A stretch of 59,759 nt of DNA. It comes from Treponema sp. UBA1798 (GTDB lineage: Bacteria > Spirochaetota > Spirochaetia > Treponematales > Treponemataceae). Positions 17,268 to 25,785 of the stretch are shown here, in pieces. Made by a program: the position numbers and the translations under genes. Position 1 is the stretch's first letter. Each line of letters opens with the position of its first letter. Where the stretch lies: positions 1 to 59,759 of the forward strand of contig DCFS01000200.1 of NCBI GenBank assembly GCA_002319875.1, written 5' to 3'. The notes beneath the pieces were generated by a model. The model worked only from the letters and a program-made list of their open reading frames with translations, searched no databases and had not been told where the DNA came from.

Positions 17268-18602
17268 ATGGCAAGCAATCCAATTGTGAATATGTTTAAA
17301 ATTAAGGAACTGCGGGACCGTATGTTCTTTACATTTATTGTTCTTGCTGTTTTCCGTCTCGGAAGCGTTCTGACTATACCTGGCATTGATGCAAGTGTAC
17401 TGTTGTCTTACTTCGATAATCTGGCAAAGCAGAATAAAAATGCCTTTGCCAGTTATATGGACTTCTTTGTCGGCGGTGCGTTTTCGAATTTTTCGATTTT
17501 CATGTTAGGCGTTATGCCTTACATATCGATGCAGATTATTATGCAGCTTGCACTGATTATCTTCCCGTCGTTAAAGCGTGCTGCACAGGAAGATGGTGGT
17601 CAGCAGAAAGTAGCAGGTTGGACGCGTATAGGAACAGTTTTTGTCTGTCTGATCCAGTCTCTTGCTGTGACGGTTTATGCAGAAAGCATCCCGGGTTCAA
17701 TTGTTCTGGAAAACAGTGTATTGTTCAGATTGCTTGCTATGTTGACGGTTACAACCGGTTCAATGGTGACAGTCTGGCTGGGTGATCAGATAACAGCTCA
17801 TGGTATTGGCAATGGCATTTCAATGTTGCTGTTTGCCGGTATAGTAGCCCGTCTGCCTCATGCTGTTGTTGAATTGAGCAACAAAGTAAAAGATGGCGAA
17901 ATTAACGTTGTTTTTGTAATTGTTGTGCTTGTGATGTTTCTTGGTATTATTGCTCTGGTCGTTTATGAAGAACAGGGTGAAAGAAAAATTCCTGTACATT
18001 ATGCAAAACGTGTTGTAGGCAGGAAAATGTATGGTGGTCAAAACACCTATATTCCATTCAAGATTAATCCGTCGAATGTTATTCCTGTAATTTTTGCTTC
18101 ATCGTTTTTAACATTCCCGTTACAGATTATATCGAGTTTTGGAAATAACCAGAATTCTGCGCGATGGGTAGGCAGGCTTTCTGCTTTTCTTACGCCGACA
18201 GGATGGTGGTATAATATTCTGATGGTTATTCTTATTATATTCTTTGCATACTTCTACACTCAGGTAACACTGAACCCCACTGAAATAGCTAAGAATGTAA
18301 GAGAGAACGGAGGCTCGATTCCGGGTATTCGTACTGATAAAACTGAGGAATATCTGCAAAAGGTGTTAAACCGGTTGATACTACCAGGATCACTGTTTCT
18401 CGCAGCAATAGCGGTATTGCCGACGGTTATTCAGAATTTTTTTGGATTTCCGCAGTCAATTTCCATGTTGATGGGAGGAACCTCACTGATTATTATGGTT
18501 GGTGTTGATCTGGATACGATGAGTCAGGTAGAAGCCCTGCTTAAAATGCATCATCATGATGGATTGGTAAAGAAGGGGAAAATTCGATCACGAAATCTGT
18601 AG
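17268..18602 (+). CDS. secY: Preprotein translocase subunit SecY
   Basis: SecY, 444 aa, the ten-helix channel of the Sec translocon in the cytoplasmic membrane. Visible are the plug-region GGAFSNFSIFMLGVMPYIS, the GNGISMLLFAGI stretch, the EQGERKIPVHYAKR cytoplasmic loop with its conserved Arg, and NVRENGGSIPGIR. SD GGCGGAG precedes ATG 17268. adk, infA and map, which often follow secY, are absent; a 113-base gap with a long hairpin leads to rpmJ. Confidence 0.98.
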   Translation: MASNPIVNMFKIKELRDRMFFTFIVLAVFRLGSVLTIPGIDASVLLSYFDNLAKQNKNAFASYMDFFVGGAFSNFSIFMLGVMPYISMQIIMQLALIIFPSLKRAAQEDGGQQKVAGWTRIGTVFVCLIQSLAVTVYAESIPGSIVLENSVLFRLLAMLTVTTGSMVTVWLGDQITAHGIGNGISMLLFAGIVARLPHAVVELSNKVKDGEINVVFVIVVLVMFLGIIALVVYEEQGERKIPVHYAKRVVGRKMYGGQNTYIPFKINPSNVIPVIFASSFLTFPLQIISSFGNNQNSARWVGRLSAFLTPTGWWYNILMVILIIFFAYFYTQVTLNPTEIAKNVRENGGSIPGIRTDKTEEYLQKVLNRLILPGSLFLAAIAVLPTVIQNFFGFPQSISMLMGGTSLIIMVGVDLDTMSQVEALLKMHHHDGLVKKGKIRSRNL

Positions 18603-18631
18603 ATTTTGTGAATTATCTGTAGAACAAGTAT

Positions 18632-18704
18632 TGGAATGTATGGTATAGTAATTGCTACGGATTGTAATTCATTGCGAGTTGCCATAATCCGTAAATACAT
18701 TCCA
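18632..18704 (+). other. Long two-part stem in the rpmJ leader
   Basis: Arms 18632-18641 and 18695-18704 pair perfectly over ten bases, and 18657-18663 pairs with 18686-18692 inside (seven bases), leaving a loop of 22. The outer right arm ends just before the rpmJ SD (GGGGGA). The outer left arm is close to the -10 box called at 18641-18649. It may act as DNA (cruciform/operator) or, if a promoter lies further upstream, as a regulatory leader of the alpha operon. Confidence 0.55.
18641..18649 (+). promoter_or_regulatory. Candidate extended -10 promoter for rpmJ-rpoA operon
   Basis: TGG followed by TATAGT (18644-18649) makes an extended -10. No good -35 is visible 16-18 bases upstream. It would start a leader of about 60 bases before rpmJ. 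Confidence 0.4.
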
Positions 18705-18715
18705 GGGGGACTTTT

Positions 18716-18829
18716 ATGAAAGTACGAACCAGCGTAAAGCCTATCTGTGATAAATGTAAGGTAATCAAACGGGGCGGTGTAGTCCGCATCATTTGTTCGA
18801 ACCCAAAACATAAGCAGAGACAGGGCTGA
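18716..18829 (+). CDS. rpmJ: 50S ribosomal protein L36, zinc type
   Basis: L36, 37 aa, reads MKVRTSVKPICDKCK and ends NPKHKQRQG. The four zinc ligands C-x2-C, C and H are present, so this is the zinc-binding form. SD GGGGGA lies before ATG 18716. It is the first gene after the secY gap and precedes rpsM by ten bases. Confidence 0.96.
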   Translation: MKVRTSVKPICDKCKVIKRGGVVRIICSNPKHKQRQG

Positions 18830-18839
18830 GGAGTAGCAG

Positions 18840-19211
18840 ATGGCTCGAATTGCGGGAGTTGATCTCCCTAATAAACATGTCATAGTCGCTTTGACTTATA
18901 TTTATGGTATTGGTCGCTCGGCAGCCAAAACGATTTGTGAGAAATCAAAAATTGATCCTATGGCAATGATTAACGATCTTTCAACTGATGATCTTGCAAG
19001 ACTTCGCGAGGTTATCGATAAAGAGTATAAAGTTGAAGGACGTCTTCGCACAGAAATTGGTCTTAATATCAAACGTCTTATGGATATCGGCTGTTACCGT
19101 GGCTTGCGTCACCGTAAGGGGCTTCCTGTCCGTGGCCAGCGTACACGTACCAATGCTCGTACCCGCAAGGGCAAAAAGAAGACAGTTGCTAACAAGAAAA
19201 AAGCAGTCTAA
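18840..19211 (+). CDS. rpsM: 30S ribosomal protein S13
   Basis: S13, 123 aa, contacts tRNA and the 50S subunit from the 30S head. MARIAGVDLPNKH, the GIGRSAAKTICEK helix-hairpin-helix and the tail RHRKGLPVRGQRTRTNARTRKG are clear. SD GAGGAG precedes ATG 18840. Confidence 0.97.
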   Translation: MARIAGVDLPNKHVIVALTYIYGIGRSAAKTICEKSKIDPMAMINDLSTDDLARLREVIDKEYKVEGRLRTEIGLNIKRLMDIGCYRGLRHRKGLPVRGQRTRTNARTRKGKKKTVANKKKAV

Positions 19212-19227
19212 GGCGGAGGATGAGTAA

Positions 19228-19608
19228 GTGGCTACTGTAAAGAAGAGAAAAGAAAAGAAGAGCGTCTATGAAGGAAATGTGTATATTCAGGCGACGTTCA
19301 ATAATACTATTGTAACTATTACCGATCTGAATGGTAATACGCTTTCCTGGGCATCTTCAGGCGGACTTGGATTTCGCGGAGCTAAGAAATCGACTCCGTT
19401 TGCAGCTCAGTCAGTTGCAGAAACTGCTGTGCAAAAGGCAGTAAGTTACGGCCTGCGGGAAGTTCACGTATTTGTAAAAGGACCAGGGATGGGACGTGAG
19501 AATGCAATCCGTTCTCTTGGTTCTTTGGGGTTAAAGGTGAAATCGATTTCCGATGTTACACCTATTCCGCATAACGGATGTCGCCCACGTAAAACTCGCC
19601 GCATGTAA
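19228..19608 (+). CDS. rpsK: 30S ribosomal protein S11
   Basis: S11, 126 aa, in the platform of the 30S subunit by the mRNA exit. IQATFNNTIVTITDLNGNTLSWASSG and KGPGMGRENAIRSL are characteristic, with the C-terminal PIPHNGCRPRKTRRM. Start codon is GTG 19228, with GGCGGAGG upstream. Confidence 0.97.
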   Translation: MATVKKRKEKKSVYEGNVYIQATFNNTIVTITDLNGNTLSWASSGGLGFRGAKKSTPFAAQSVAETAVQKAVSYGLREVHVFVKGPGMGRENAIRSLGSLGLKVKSISDVTPIPHNGCRPRKTRRM

Positions 19609-19623
19609 GGAGAATACCAGGAA

Positions 19624-20259
19624 ATGGCAAGATATACAGGTCCTATCTGCAGACTTTGCAGAACTGAACAAACTAAACTGTTCCTGAAAGGAGATCGCTG
19701 TAAGAGCGATAAGTGCCCTATTAATAGAAAACGTGGAGCACCCGGTAAAGATCCGAAGCTGAGAAGCGGGAAACGCAGTGAATACGGTTTACAGCTTCGT
19801 GAGAAGCAGAAGATTAAACGTATGTATGGTATGCTTGAAAAGCAGTTTTATCTGACATACGATCGTGCTCTGCATATGCCCGGAGTAACAGGTGCAAACC
19901 TTGTTACATTACTTGAATCCCGGTTGGATAATGTTGTATTCAGAATGCATTTTGCTGTAAACCGTACACAGGCCCGTCAATTGGTTCTTCATGGACATAT
20001 CCTCGTGAATGGTAAATGTGTTAACATTCCCAGTTATAATGTAAAGCAGGGTGATGTTGTCGAGGTAAAGGAAAAGAGCAGAAAACTTACAGTAGTTCAA
20101 GACGCTTTAAAAGAAGTTTCTAAGTCTGGCAATGTGCCCTGGATTACGCTTGATGTTGATGCTGTAAAAGGAACCTTTACGGCAAATCCTCGTCGTGAAG
20201 AAGTTACTGATTTGGCCAATATTAAAGAACAGCTCGTGGTTGAGCTCTATTCTAAATAA
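19624..20259 (+). CDS. rpsD: 30S ribosomal protein S4, zinc type
   Basis: S4, 211 aa, primary 16S rRNA binder and, in E. coli, repressor of the alpha operon. The N-terminus carries CRLC and a CKSDKC pair, the zinc-binding variant. The S4 RNA-binding domain follows (LESRLDNVVFRMHFAVNRTQARQLVLHGHILVNG). SD AGGAG precedes ATG 19624. Its place next to rpoA is standard. Confidence 0.97.
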   Translation: MARYTGPICRLCRTEQTKLFLKGDRCKSDKCPINRKRGAPGKDPKLRSGKRSEYGLQLREKQKIKRMYGMLEKQFYLTYDRALHMPGVTGANLVTLLESRLDNVVFRMHFAVNRTQARQLVLHGHILVNGKCVNIPSYNVKQGDVVEVKEKSRKLTVVQDALKEVSKSGNVPWITLDVDAVKGTFTANPRREEVTDLANIKEQLVVELYSK

Positions 20260-20268
20260 GGAGTTCAG

Positions 20269-21324
20269 ATGGCTCGCAAAAATCTGCTTAAAGGTTTTAA
20301 AAGACCGAAAGGCATTGCATTTGAGCATCTTGAAACGAATCCTAATTACGGAAAGTTTATTGCATATCCTTTTGAAACAGGATTTGGTACAACCGTGGGA
20401 AATACTTTACGGCGCGTACTGCTCTCATCGATTCAGGGATATGCAATCACATCCGTCCGGATTACTTCATATGATGCTGACGGTGTTCCTCATGTCATTT
20501 CCAGCGAATTCGAAACCATTCCAAATGTGGAAGAAGATACGTTGGAAATACTGAACAGCTTGAAACAGATACGTTTGCGGCTCCCTGGAGACACCGAGCA
20601 GGATACTATCCTGTACGAGTTTAAAGGTCCTGGTACTATTAAAAGCGATAATTTCGCTAAAGATGGAGCTCTTGAAATCATGTCAAAAGATCAGCAGATC
20701 TTTACAATGATGGATGGTGCACGCCTTGATTTTGAAATTCAGGTTGATCTGGGCAGGGGATATGTTCCTGCAGAAGTGAATGAGCATTATATAGAAGTTG
20801 TCGGAACTATTCCCATGGATGCTATTTTTACGCCTGTACCCAAGGTGAAATATTCTATTGAACCTTGTCGTGTCGGTCAGCGAAATGATTATGATAAGCT
20901 TGTCCTGGAAATATGGACAGACGGTACTATAAAACCGGAAGATGCACTGGCTGAAGCTGCAAAAATTGCAAAGGATCACTTTTCAATTTTTGTAAACTTT
21001 AATGACAGTGAATATAACGGTGGAGATGATCTGGACGAAGGTGATGAACAGATTCGTGCTCTCTTAAACACACCGGTTGAGGAACTTGAACTTTCGGTAC
21101 GTTCTTCGAATTGTCTGAAAAATGCCAATATCCGAACGATCGGTGAATTAACAAAAAAGACGGAAGACGATATTGCCAAAACTCGCAACTTTGGTAAAAA
21201 GAGTTTAACTGAGATAAAGGAAAAACTCCTTGAGTGGAACCTGACTCTCGGCATGACAGATTACAGTCATCTGAAGAATGCTGTCAATCTAACAAAGCAG
21301 AAGGAAGAAACAGATGAATCATAA
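20269..21324 (+). CDS. rpoA: RNA polymerase alpha subunit
   Basis: Alpha subunit, 351 aa. The N-terminal dimerisation domain shows PFETGFGTTVGNTLRRVLLSS. A linker with acidic residues leads to the C-terminal domain (LELSVRSSNCLKNANIRTIGEL), the helix-hairpin-helix fold that binds UP elements and activators. SD AAGGAG precedes ATG 20269. Its end overlaps the start of rplQ by eleven bases, so the two are likely translated together. Confidence 0.98.
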   Translation: MARKNLLKGFKRPKGIAFEHLETNPNYGKFIAYPFETGFGTTVGNTLRRVLLSSIQGYAITSVRITSYDADGVPHVISSEFETIPNVEEDTLEILNSLKQIRLRLPGDTEQDTILYEFKGPGTIKSDNFAKDGALEIMSKDQQIFTMMDGARLDFEIQVDLGRGYVPAEVNEHYIEVVGTIPMDAIFTPVPKVKYSIEPCRVGQRNDYDKLVLEIWTDGTIKPEDALAEAAKIAKDHFSIFVNFNDSEYNGGDDLDEGDEQIRALLNTPVEELELSVRSSNCLKNANIRTIGELTKKTEDDIAKTRNFGKKSLTEIKEKLLEWNLTLGMTDYSHLKNAVNLTKQKEETDES

Positions 21325-21922
21325 AAATGGGTTTAATCCGCTTTCACGTACAACAGCTCACCGCCGTGCAATGTCACGGAATATGGTTACATCGCTCTTC
21401 AGATTTGAGCGTATTACCACAACACAGCAAAAAGCTCTGGAAGTAAGGAAAGCTGCTGAAAAGCTTATAACAAGAAGTAAGGTTGATACGGTTCATAACC
21501 GTCGTCAGGTAGCAAAATATATTCAGGATGAGAAAATCTTGAATAAGCTCTTTACGGAAATTGGTACACGTATGAAAGAGCGTAAGGGTGGGTATACACG
21601 CATCCTTAAGCTTGGATTCCGTCAGGGTGATACTGCTGATATGGTAATCCTTGAGCTTGTTGATTATAAGCTTGATACGGAAGCTGAAGCTAAAAAGGCA
21701 GAGAAGAAAGTTCAAAAAACAACTTCTGCCAATACGGAAACAGTTTCAAAGGAACCTGAAAAAGAGGTAAAGAGCGTTTCCAAGCTGGAAACAGCTGGAA
21801 AAGAAGCAGTTGCAGCAAAAACTCCTGCTAAGGCAAAAAAATCGCCAGCGGCTAAAACAGCTAAAGCCAAAACACCCGAAGCGGATAAAAAAGCCGATAA
21901 GGATGCCGGGAAAAAGGAGTAG
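21314..21922 (+). CDS. rplQ: 50S ribosomal protein L17 with long Lys/Ala tail
   Basis: L17, 202 aa. The first 120 residues are the normal protein (SRTTAHRRAMSRNMVTSLF; VHNRRQVAKYI; KERKGGYTRILKLGFRQGD). About 75-80 more residues rich in Lys, Ala, Thr and Pro follow, probably disordered. Its start lies inside rpoA with GAAGGAAG as SD. The next small gene follows after three bases. Confidence 0.95.
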   Translation: MNHKNGFNPLSRTTAHRRAMSRNMVTSLFRFERITTTQQKALEVRKAAEKLITRSKVDTVHNRRQVAKYIQDEKILNKLFTEIGTRMKERKGGYTRILKLGFRQGDTADMVILELVDYKLDTEAEAKKAEKKVQKTTSANTETVSKEPEKEVKSVSKLETAGKEAVAAKTPAKAKKSPAAKTAKAKTPEADKKADKDAGKKE

Positions 21923-21925
21923 AAT

Positions 21926-22180
21926 ATGTCCAAAAATCATCGTGGAAGCGGTCTTCGTGCACAACCGGCTCATGGACGGGGCGTGTGTCCGATATGCCAT
22001 AAGGAAAATATAAAGGTTCTTTATGAGCAGGAAATTGATGGCCAGAAAGTAAAAATCTGTAAATATTGTAAGGCTGCCTTAAAAAATAAGGCACTAAAAA
22101 ACAAGAAAGCTGCATCACCTGCTGGTGTATCTGCTGCCCAGCCAGCGCCCGTTGCCGAAAAGACTTCAGCAGAAAATTAA
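21926..22180 (+). CDS. Small zinc-ribbon protein, function unknown
   Basis: An 84 aa protein with CPICHKEN (Cys 21 and 24) and CKYCK (Cys 44 and 47), a treble-clef or ribbon-like zinc site. A basic, Ala/Pro-rich tail follows, like those of L15 and L17. SD AAAGGAG precedes the ATG. It sits three bases after rplQ and before a terminator, so it is the last gene of the ribosomal unit. A ribosome-associated role is inferred from position and composition only; I do not recognise the family. Confidence 0.8.
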   Translation: MSKNHRGSGLRAQPAHGRGVCPICHKENIKVLYEQEIDGQKVKICKYCKAALKNKALKNKKAASPAGVSAAQPAPVAEKTSAEN

Positions 22181-22198
22181 TTTGAAAGTGCGCTTTCA

Positions 22199-22230
22199 AT
22201 AAGCCGTCCTTTATACAGGGACGGCTTTAT
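22199..22230 (+). terminator. Terminator of the ribosomal operon
   Basis: Arms 22201-22209 and 22219-22227 (AAGCCGTCC/GGACGGCTT) are followed by a T/A-rich run. A smaller stem at 22182-22199 (TTGAAAG/CTTTCAA) lies directly ahead. Confidence 0.8.
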
Positions 22231-22265
22231 TATTTATGTATTTTGTACTTTCGGGAAGAAAAAAC

Positions 22266-22299
22266 TTTACAAATAATTAATAATTTTATAATATATAAT
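22266..22299 (+). promoter_or_regulatory. Candidate AT-rich promoter of the liv locus
   Basis: TTTACA at 22266-22271, then overlapping -10-like boxes at 22287-22292 (TATAAT, spacer 15), 22289-22294 (TAATAT, spacer 17) and 22294-22299 (TATAAT). A strong SD GGAGGTGA lies before the first liv gene. Confidence 0.5.
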
Positions 22300-22317
22300 A
22301 AAGTTTGGAGGTGATTT

Positions 22318-23463
22318 ATGAAGAAAATGGCACAGTTGTCATTTTTCGGTCTGATTGCATGTATGGCCGGCACCCTTTTAGGGTGTTCTAAAGGTAGTGG
22401 AAATTCGATTACCATAGGAGGTATATTTCCTCTTTCAGGTTCTGTTGCTGTATATGGTGTAGAATGCAAAAATGGTATTGACCTTGCAATAGAAGAAATT
22501 AATAGTGCCGGTGGTATTAACGGAAAACAGGTAACTTTACTCAGCGAAGATGATGAAGGAAATCCTGATAAAACGGTAAATGCTTTTAAGAAATTGACAA
22601 CGAAGGATCATGTAAAGATTATAATAGGATCTTTGACTTCCGGATGTACACAGGCAATTACAACGCTTTCTCAGGCAAGTAAAATTGTACAGATTGCTCC
22701 TGCGGCAACGGCACCTGCTATTACGGATGCAGGTGATTATATTTTCCGGGCATGTTTTATAGATCCTTTTCAGGGAACTGTCGGTGGTAAATTTGCAACT
22801 GGTGATCTGGGATGTAAAAAGGCTGCCATTTTATATGATGTAGGTAATGATTATTCTGTTGGTCTGACGGATAATTTTGAAAAATCTTTTACTGATGCAG
22901 GCGGTCAGATCGTAGCAAAAGAGTCGTATAGTACCGGGGATAAAGATTTTAATGCACAGCTGACAAAGATCAAAAATGCTTCTCCTGATGTTGTTTATCT
23001 GCCTGATTATTACGGAACTGTTGCCCTTATTGCAAAACAGCTTAGGGCTCAGGGAATAAATACTCCCATAGTTGGTGCAGATGGATGGGATGGTCTGACG
23101 GATAATGCTGGTGATGAAGTTTTGAACGGTTTTTATTCAAATCATTATGCTTCGGATTCTACCAATCCTGCGGTACAGAAATTTGTCAAGGCTTTTAATA
23201 CTAAATACGGGAAGGATCCTAATTCTTTTGCGGCTCTTGGATATGATTGTGTTTATATGTTGAGGGATGCTATTGTAAAGGCTGGCTCAACAGATTCTGC
23301 ATCAGTTAAAGATGCTCTCGCTGCAACGAATGGTGATTATGTGACAGGGCACTTGACATTTAATGAAAAACATAATCCTGTTAAATCTGCGGTAATACTT
23401 GAACTTGTTAAAGGCGATAACGGAAAACTGAAAACCGTGTATAAAACAACGGTAAATCCGTAA
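22318..23463 (+). CDS. Branched-chain amino acid/amide ABC transporter substrate-binding lipoprotein
   Basis: A 381 aa periplasmic-binding protein of the LivK/LivJ type (peripla_BP_6). The N-terminus is a lipoprotein signal with lipobox LLGC, Cys 23 being the lipidation site. GGIFPLSGSVAVYG, EINSAGGINGKQV and the DDEGNPDKTVNAFKKL segment are typical. Lgt, which would modify the Cys, is encoded at 32652-33629. The paralogue downstream is about 60-70% identical by eye. Substrate is probably a branched-chain amino acid, but urea or short amides are used by related systems. Confidence 0.9.
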   Translation: MKKMAQLSFFGLIACMAGTLLGCSKGSGNSITIGGIFPLSGSVAVYGVECKNGIDLAIEEINSAGGINGKQVTLLSEDDEGNPDKTVNAFKKLTTKDHVKIIIGSLTSGCTQAITTLSQASKIVQIAPAATAPAITDAGDYIFRACFIDPFQGTVGGKFATGDLGCKKAAILYDVGNDYSVGLTDNFEKSFTDAGGQIVAKESYSTGDKDFNAQLTKIKNASPDVVYLPDYYGTVALIAKQLRAQGINTPIVGADGWDGLTDNAGDEVLNGFYSNHYASDSTNPAVQKFVKAFNTKYGKDPNSFAALGYDCVYMLRDAIVKAGSTDSASVKDALAATNGDYVTGHLTFNEKHNPVKSAVILELVKGDNGKLKTVYKTTVNP

Positions 23464-23510
23464 ATACTACTTGCATAAATATCATTGCTGTTTTATCTTG
23501 TAGTTATGCA

Positions 23511-23551
23511 AAGAGGCATCTATCTTTATGGGTAGATGCCTCTTTTATTTT
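23511..23551 (+). terminator. Terminator between the two binding-protein genes
   Basis: Arms 23511-23522 and 23533-23544 pair perfectly over 12 bases and are followed by TTATTTT. It comes just before the SD of the second binding-protein gene, so it may let the first gene be expressed at a higher level. Confidence 0.8.
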
Positions 23552-23565
23552 CGGAGGTGTTGTTT

Positions 23566-24717
23566 ATGAAGAAGTTTTTAAGAGTTTTGTTTCTTTGTTT
23601 CCTGCCGTTTGCAGTCGCAGGACTCGCAGCGGCCAATGGTACAAAGGATTCGTCAGGTACTATCAAAGTCGGTGGTATTCTTCCTCTTTCCGGTGCTGTA
23701 GCTGTATATGGTAATCAGAGCAAGATGGGCGTAGAACTTGCCATTGCAGAAATTAATGCTGCTGGCGGAATTAATGGGAAAAAACTTGAATTTATCTGTG
23801 AAGATGACGAAGGGAATCCTGATAAAACAGTTAATGCATTCAAAAAACTTACGGTAAAAGACGGTGTTAAATTTATAATCGGTTCCTGTACCTCCGGTTG
23901 TACTAAAGCTATAACGACGCTTGCCCAGGCGCAGAAAGTTATTATTATAACACCATCTGCAACTAATTATAATATTACGGATGCCGGTAATTATATTTTC
24001 AGAGCATGTTTTATAGATCCTTTTCAGGGAATTGTAGGTGCGAAATTCGCATTTAATACGCTTAGAGTAAAGAAAGCCGCTGTACTTTATGATGTAGGTA
24101 ATGATTATTGTGCCGGTTTGCAGGATAATTTTCAAAAAGCATTTAAATCCTATGGTGGTGAAATTGTTGCTGTTGAATCCTATGCTACTGGTGACAAGGA
24201 CTTTAATGCACAGCTGACAAAGATAAAGAATGCAAGTCCGGAGTTGATTTATATTCCCGATTATTATGGTACTGTCGCTCTTATAGCAAAGCAGCTGCGT
24301 GCGCAGGGAATTAATTGTCCTCTGCTCGGCGGTGATGGCTGGGATGGTCTTGAATCGAATGCTGGAGATGAAGTTCTTAATGGCTATTATTCAAATCATT
24401 TTACAGCAGATTCTTCGGATCCTGCCGTAAAGCGTTTTGTTAAAGCTTTTACCGAAAAAAATGGTAAAGCCCCAAACTCTTTTGCAGCGTTGGGATATGA
24501 CTGTCTCAGTCTCTATAAAGACGCAATTCTGAAAGCAAAGTCTGTAGATCCCGCAGCTGTATGTGCAGCTATGGAGGCAACAGATGGCGCGTATATTACC
24601 GGACATTTAACATTTGACAAACACCACGACCCCCAGAAATCTGCTGTTATTCTGGAAATGGTCAAAGGTCCGGATGGAAAGCTTACTACTGCTTATAAAG
24701 CTACCGTTAATCCGTAA
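23566..24717 (+). CDS. Second branched-chain substrate-binding protein, secreted
   Basis: A 383 aa paralogue of the preceding protein. I start at ATG 23566 (MKKFLRVLFLCFLPFAVAG) because TCGGAGGTG precedes it; the longer in-frame reading from 23536 begins inside the terminator. The signal peptide ends near LAAANG and has no lipobox Cys, so this copy should be soluble in the periplasm. The ligand-binding core is well conserved with the first copy. A tandem duplication with a change of anchoring is the likely history. Confidence 0.9.
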   Translation: MKKFLRVLFLCFLPFAVAGLAAANGTKDSSGTIKVGGILPLSGAVAVYGNQSKMGVELAIAEINAAGGINGKKLEFICEDDEGNPDKTVNAFKKLTVKDGVKFIIGSCTSGCTKAITTLAQAQKVIIITPSATNYNITDAGNYIFRACFIDPFQGIVGAKFAFNTLRVKKAAVLYDVGNDYCAGLQDNFQKAFKSYGGEIVAVESYATGDKDFNAQLTKIKNASPELIYIPDYYGTVALIAKQLRAQGINCPLLGGDGWDGLESNAGDEVLNGYYSNHFTADSSDPAVKRFVKAFTEKNGKAPNSFAALGYDCLSLYKDAILKAKSVDPAAVCAAMEATDGAYITGHLTFDKHHDPQKSAVILEMVKGPDGKLTTAYKATVNP

Positions 24718-24743
24718 TTATAGAAACCGGACATCATTAAAGA

Positions 24744-24788
24744 AGTAAAGCATTTCCAAAAGTTATTTACTTCTGGAAATGCTTTACT
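24744..24788 (+). terminator. Hairpin after the second binding-protein gene
   Basis: Perfect 14-base arms 24744-24757 and 24775-24788 with a 17-base loop, followed by A residues rather than T. It could be a partial terminator or an mRNA 3' stabiliser separating binding-protein genes from permease genes. Confidence 0.6.
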
Positions 24789-24807
24789 AAAAATCAGCTG
24801 GTACTTC

Positions 24808-24836
24808 TTTACTAATTGAAGACCGTATTGTAAAAT
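24808..24836 (+). promoter_or_regulatory. Candidate promoter for livHMGF
   Basis: TTTACT at 24808-24813, a 17-base spacer, and TAAAAT at 24831-24836. It would start transcription about 25 bases before livH. Confidence 0.55.
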
Positions 24837-24866
24837 AACAAAAATTGGTTTATACCGGAGGGAATA

Positions 24867-25766
24867 TTGAATACCGGGTTGGTTTTTTTACAGCAGCTTA
24901 TAAATGGCTTGTCGCTAGGTAGTATTTATGCTCTTATTGCACTTGGCTACACCATGGTATATGGAATTGTTAAACTGATCAATTTTGCACATGGTGATGT
25001 GATGATGATCGGAGCCTATACAGGATATTTCATCCTGCTGGCGCTGGGGACTACTGTCCCCGGAATGACTCTTGCTTTTTTGGGAGCTATGGCGGTATGC
25101 GGGTTTTTATCAATCGCCATCGAACGTTTTGCCTATAGACCGCTCAGGAATGCGCCCAGGTTGAATTCTCTGATAACAGCTATTGCTGTAGAACTTATTC
25201 TGCAAAATGCAATGCGCGTATTACCTTTTGTTGGACCTGATCCACGCCAGTTCCCGACAATAAAAATAGAAAATTTTACTATTGGTGCTGTTTCTGTTTC
25301 AAATATTCAGCTGATTGTAATAGTCTTTAGTGCAGTTCTTATGATTTTGTTGAATTATATTGTTAATTATACGAAGACAGGAAAGTCAATGCAGGCTGTT
25401 TCATTTGATTTGCAGGCTTCAAGTCTTATGGGAATAAGCGTTAACCGGACAATTGCTTTCACTTTTGCTCTCGGATCTATACTTGCAGGTGCGGGAGGAA
25501 TTCTTTATGCAACTGCATATCCGCAGATAGATCCGCTCATGGGGTATATGCCGGGGTTAAAGGCTTTTATTGCCGCTGTCCTTGGAGGAATCGGATCTAT
25601 CCCCGGTGCCATGTTGGGAGGAATTATACTTGGAATAGCTGAGACGCTGACCAAGGGATTCCTGTCTTCACAATTTGCTGATGCTATTTCTTTTTCAATA
25701 CTGATAATCATTCTGCTGGTAAAACCGACAGGTATTTTTGGTGAAAAGATACGGGTCAAGGTTTAA
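24867..25766 (+). CDS. livH: Branched-chain amino acid ABC permease LivH
   Basis: Inner-membrane permease, 299 aa, with about eight hydrophobic segments. The start region LINGLSLGSIYALIALGYTMVYGI and the later LGGIGSIPGAMLGGIILGI are typical of LivH. The start codon is TTG 24867, chosen because GGAGGG at 24857-24862 is well placed and no ATG lies nearby. It should pair with LivM. Confidence 0.93.
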   Translation: MNTGLVFLQQLINGLSLGSIYALIALGYTMVYGIVKLINFAHGDVMMIGAYTGYFILLALGTTVPGMTLAFLGAMAVCGFLSIAIERFAYRPLRNAPRLNSLITAIAVELILQNAMRVLPFVGPDPRQFPTIKIENFTIGAVSVSNIQLIVIVFSAVLMILLNYIVNYTKTGKSMQAVSFDLQASSLMGISVNRTIAFTFALGSILAGAGGILYATAYPQIDPLMGYMPGLKAFIAAVLGGIGSIPGAMLGGIILGIAETLTKGFLSSQFADAISFSILIIILLVKPTGIFGEKIRVKV

Positions 25767-25785
25767 GAGAGGCAGGAGGTATCAT

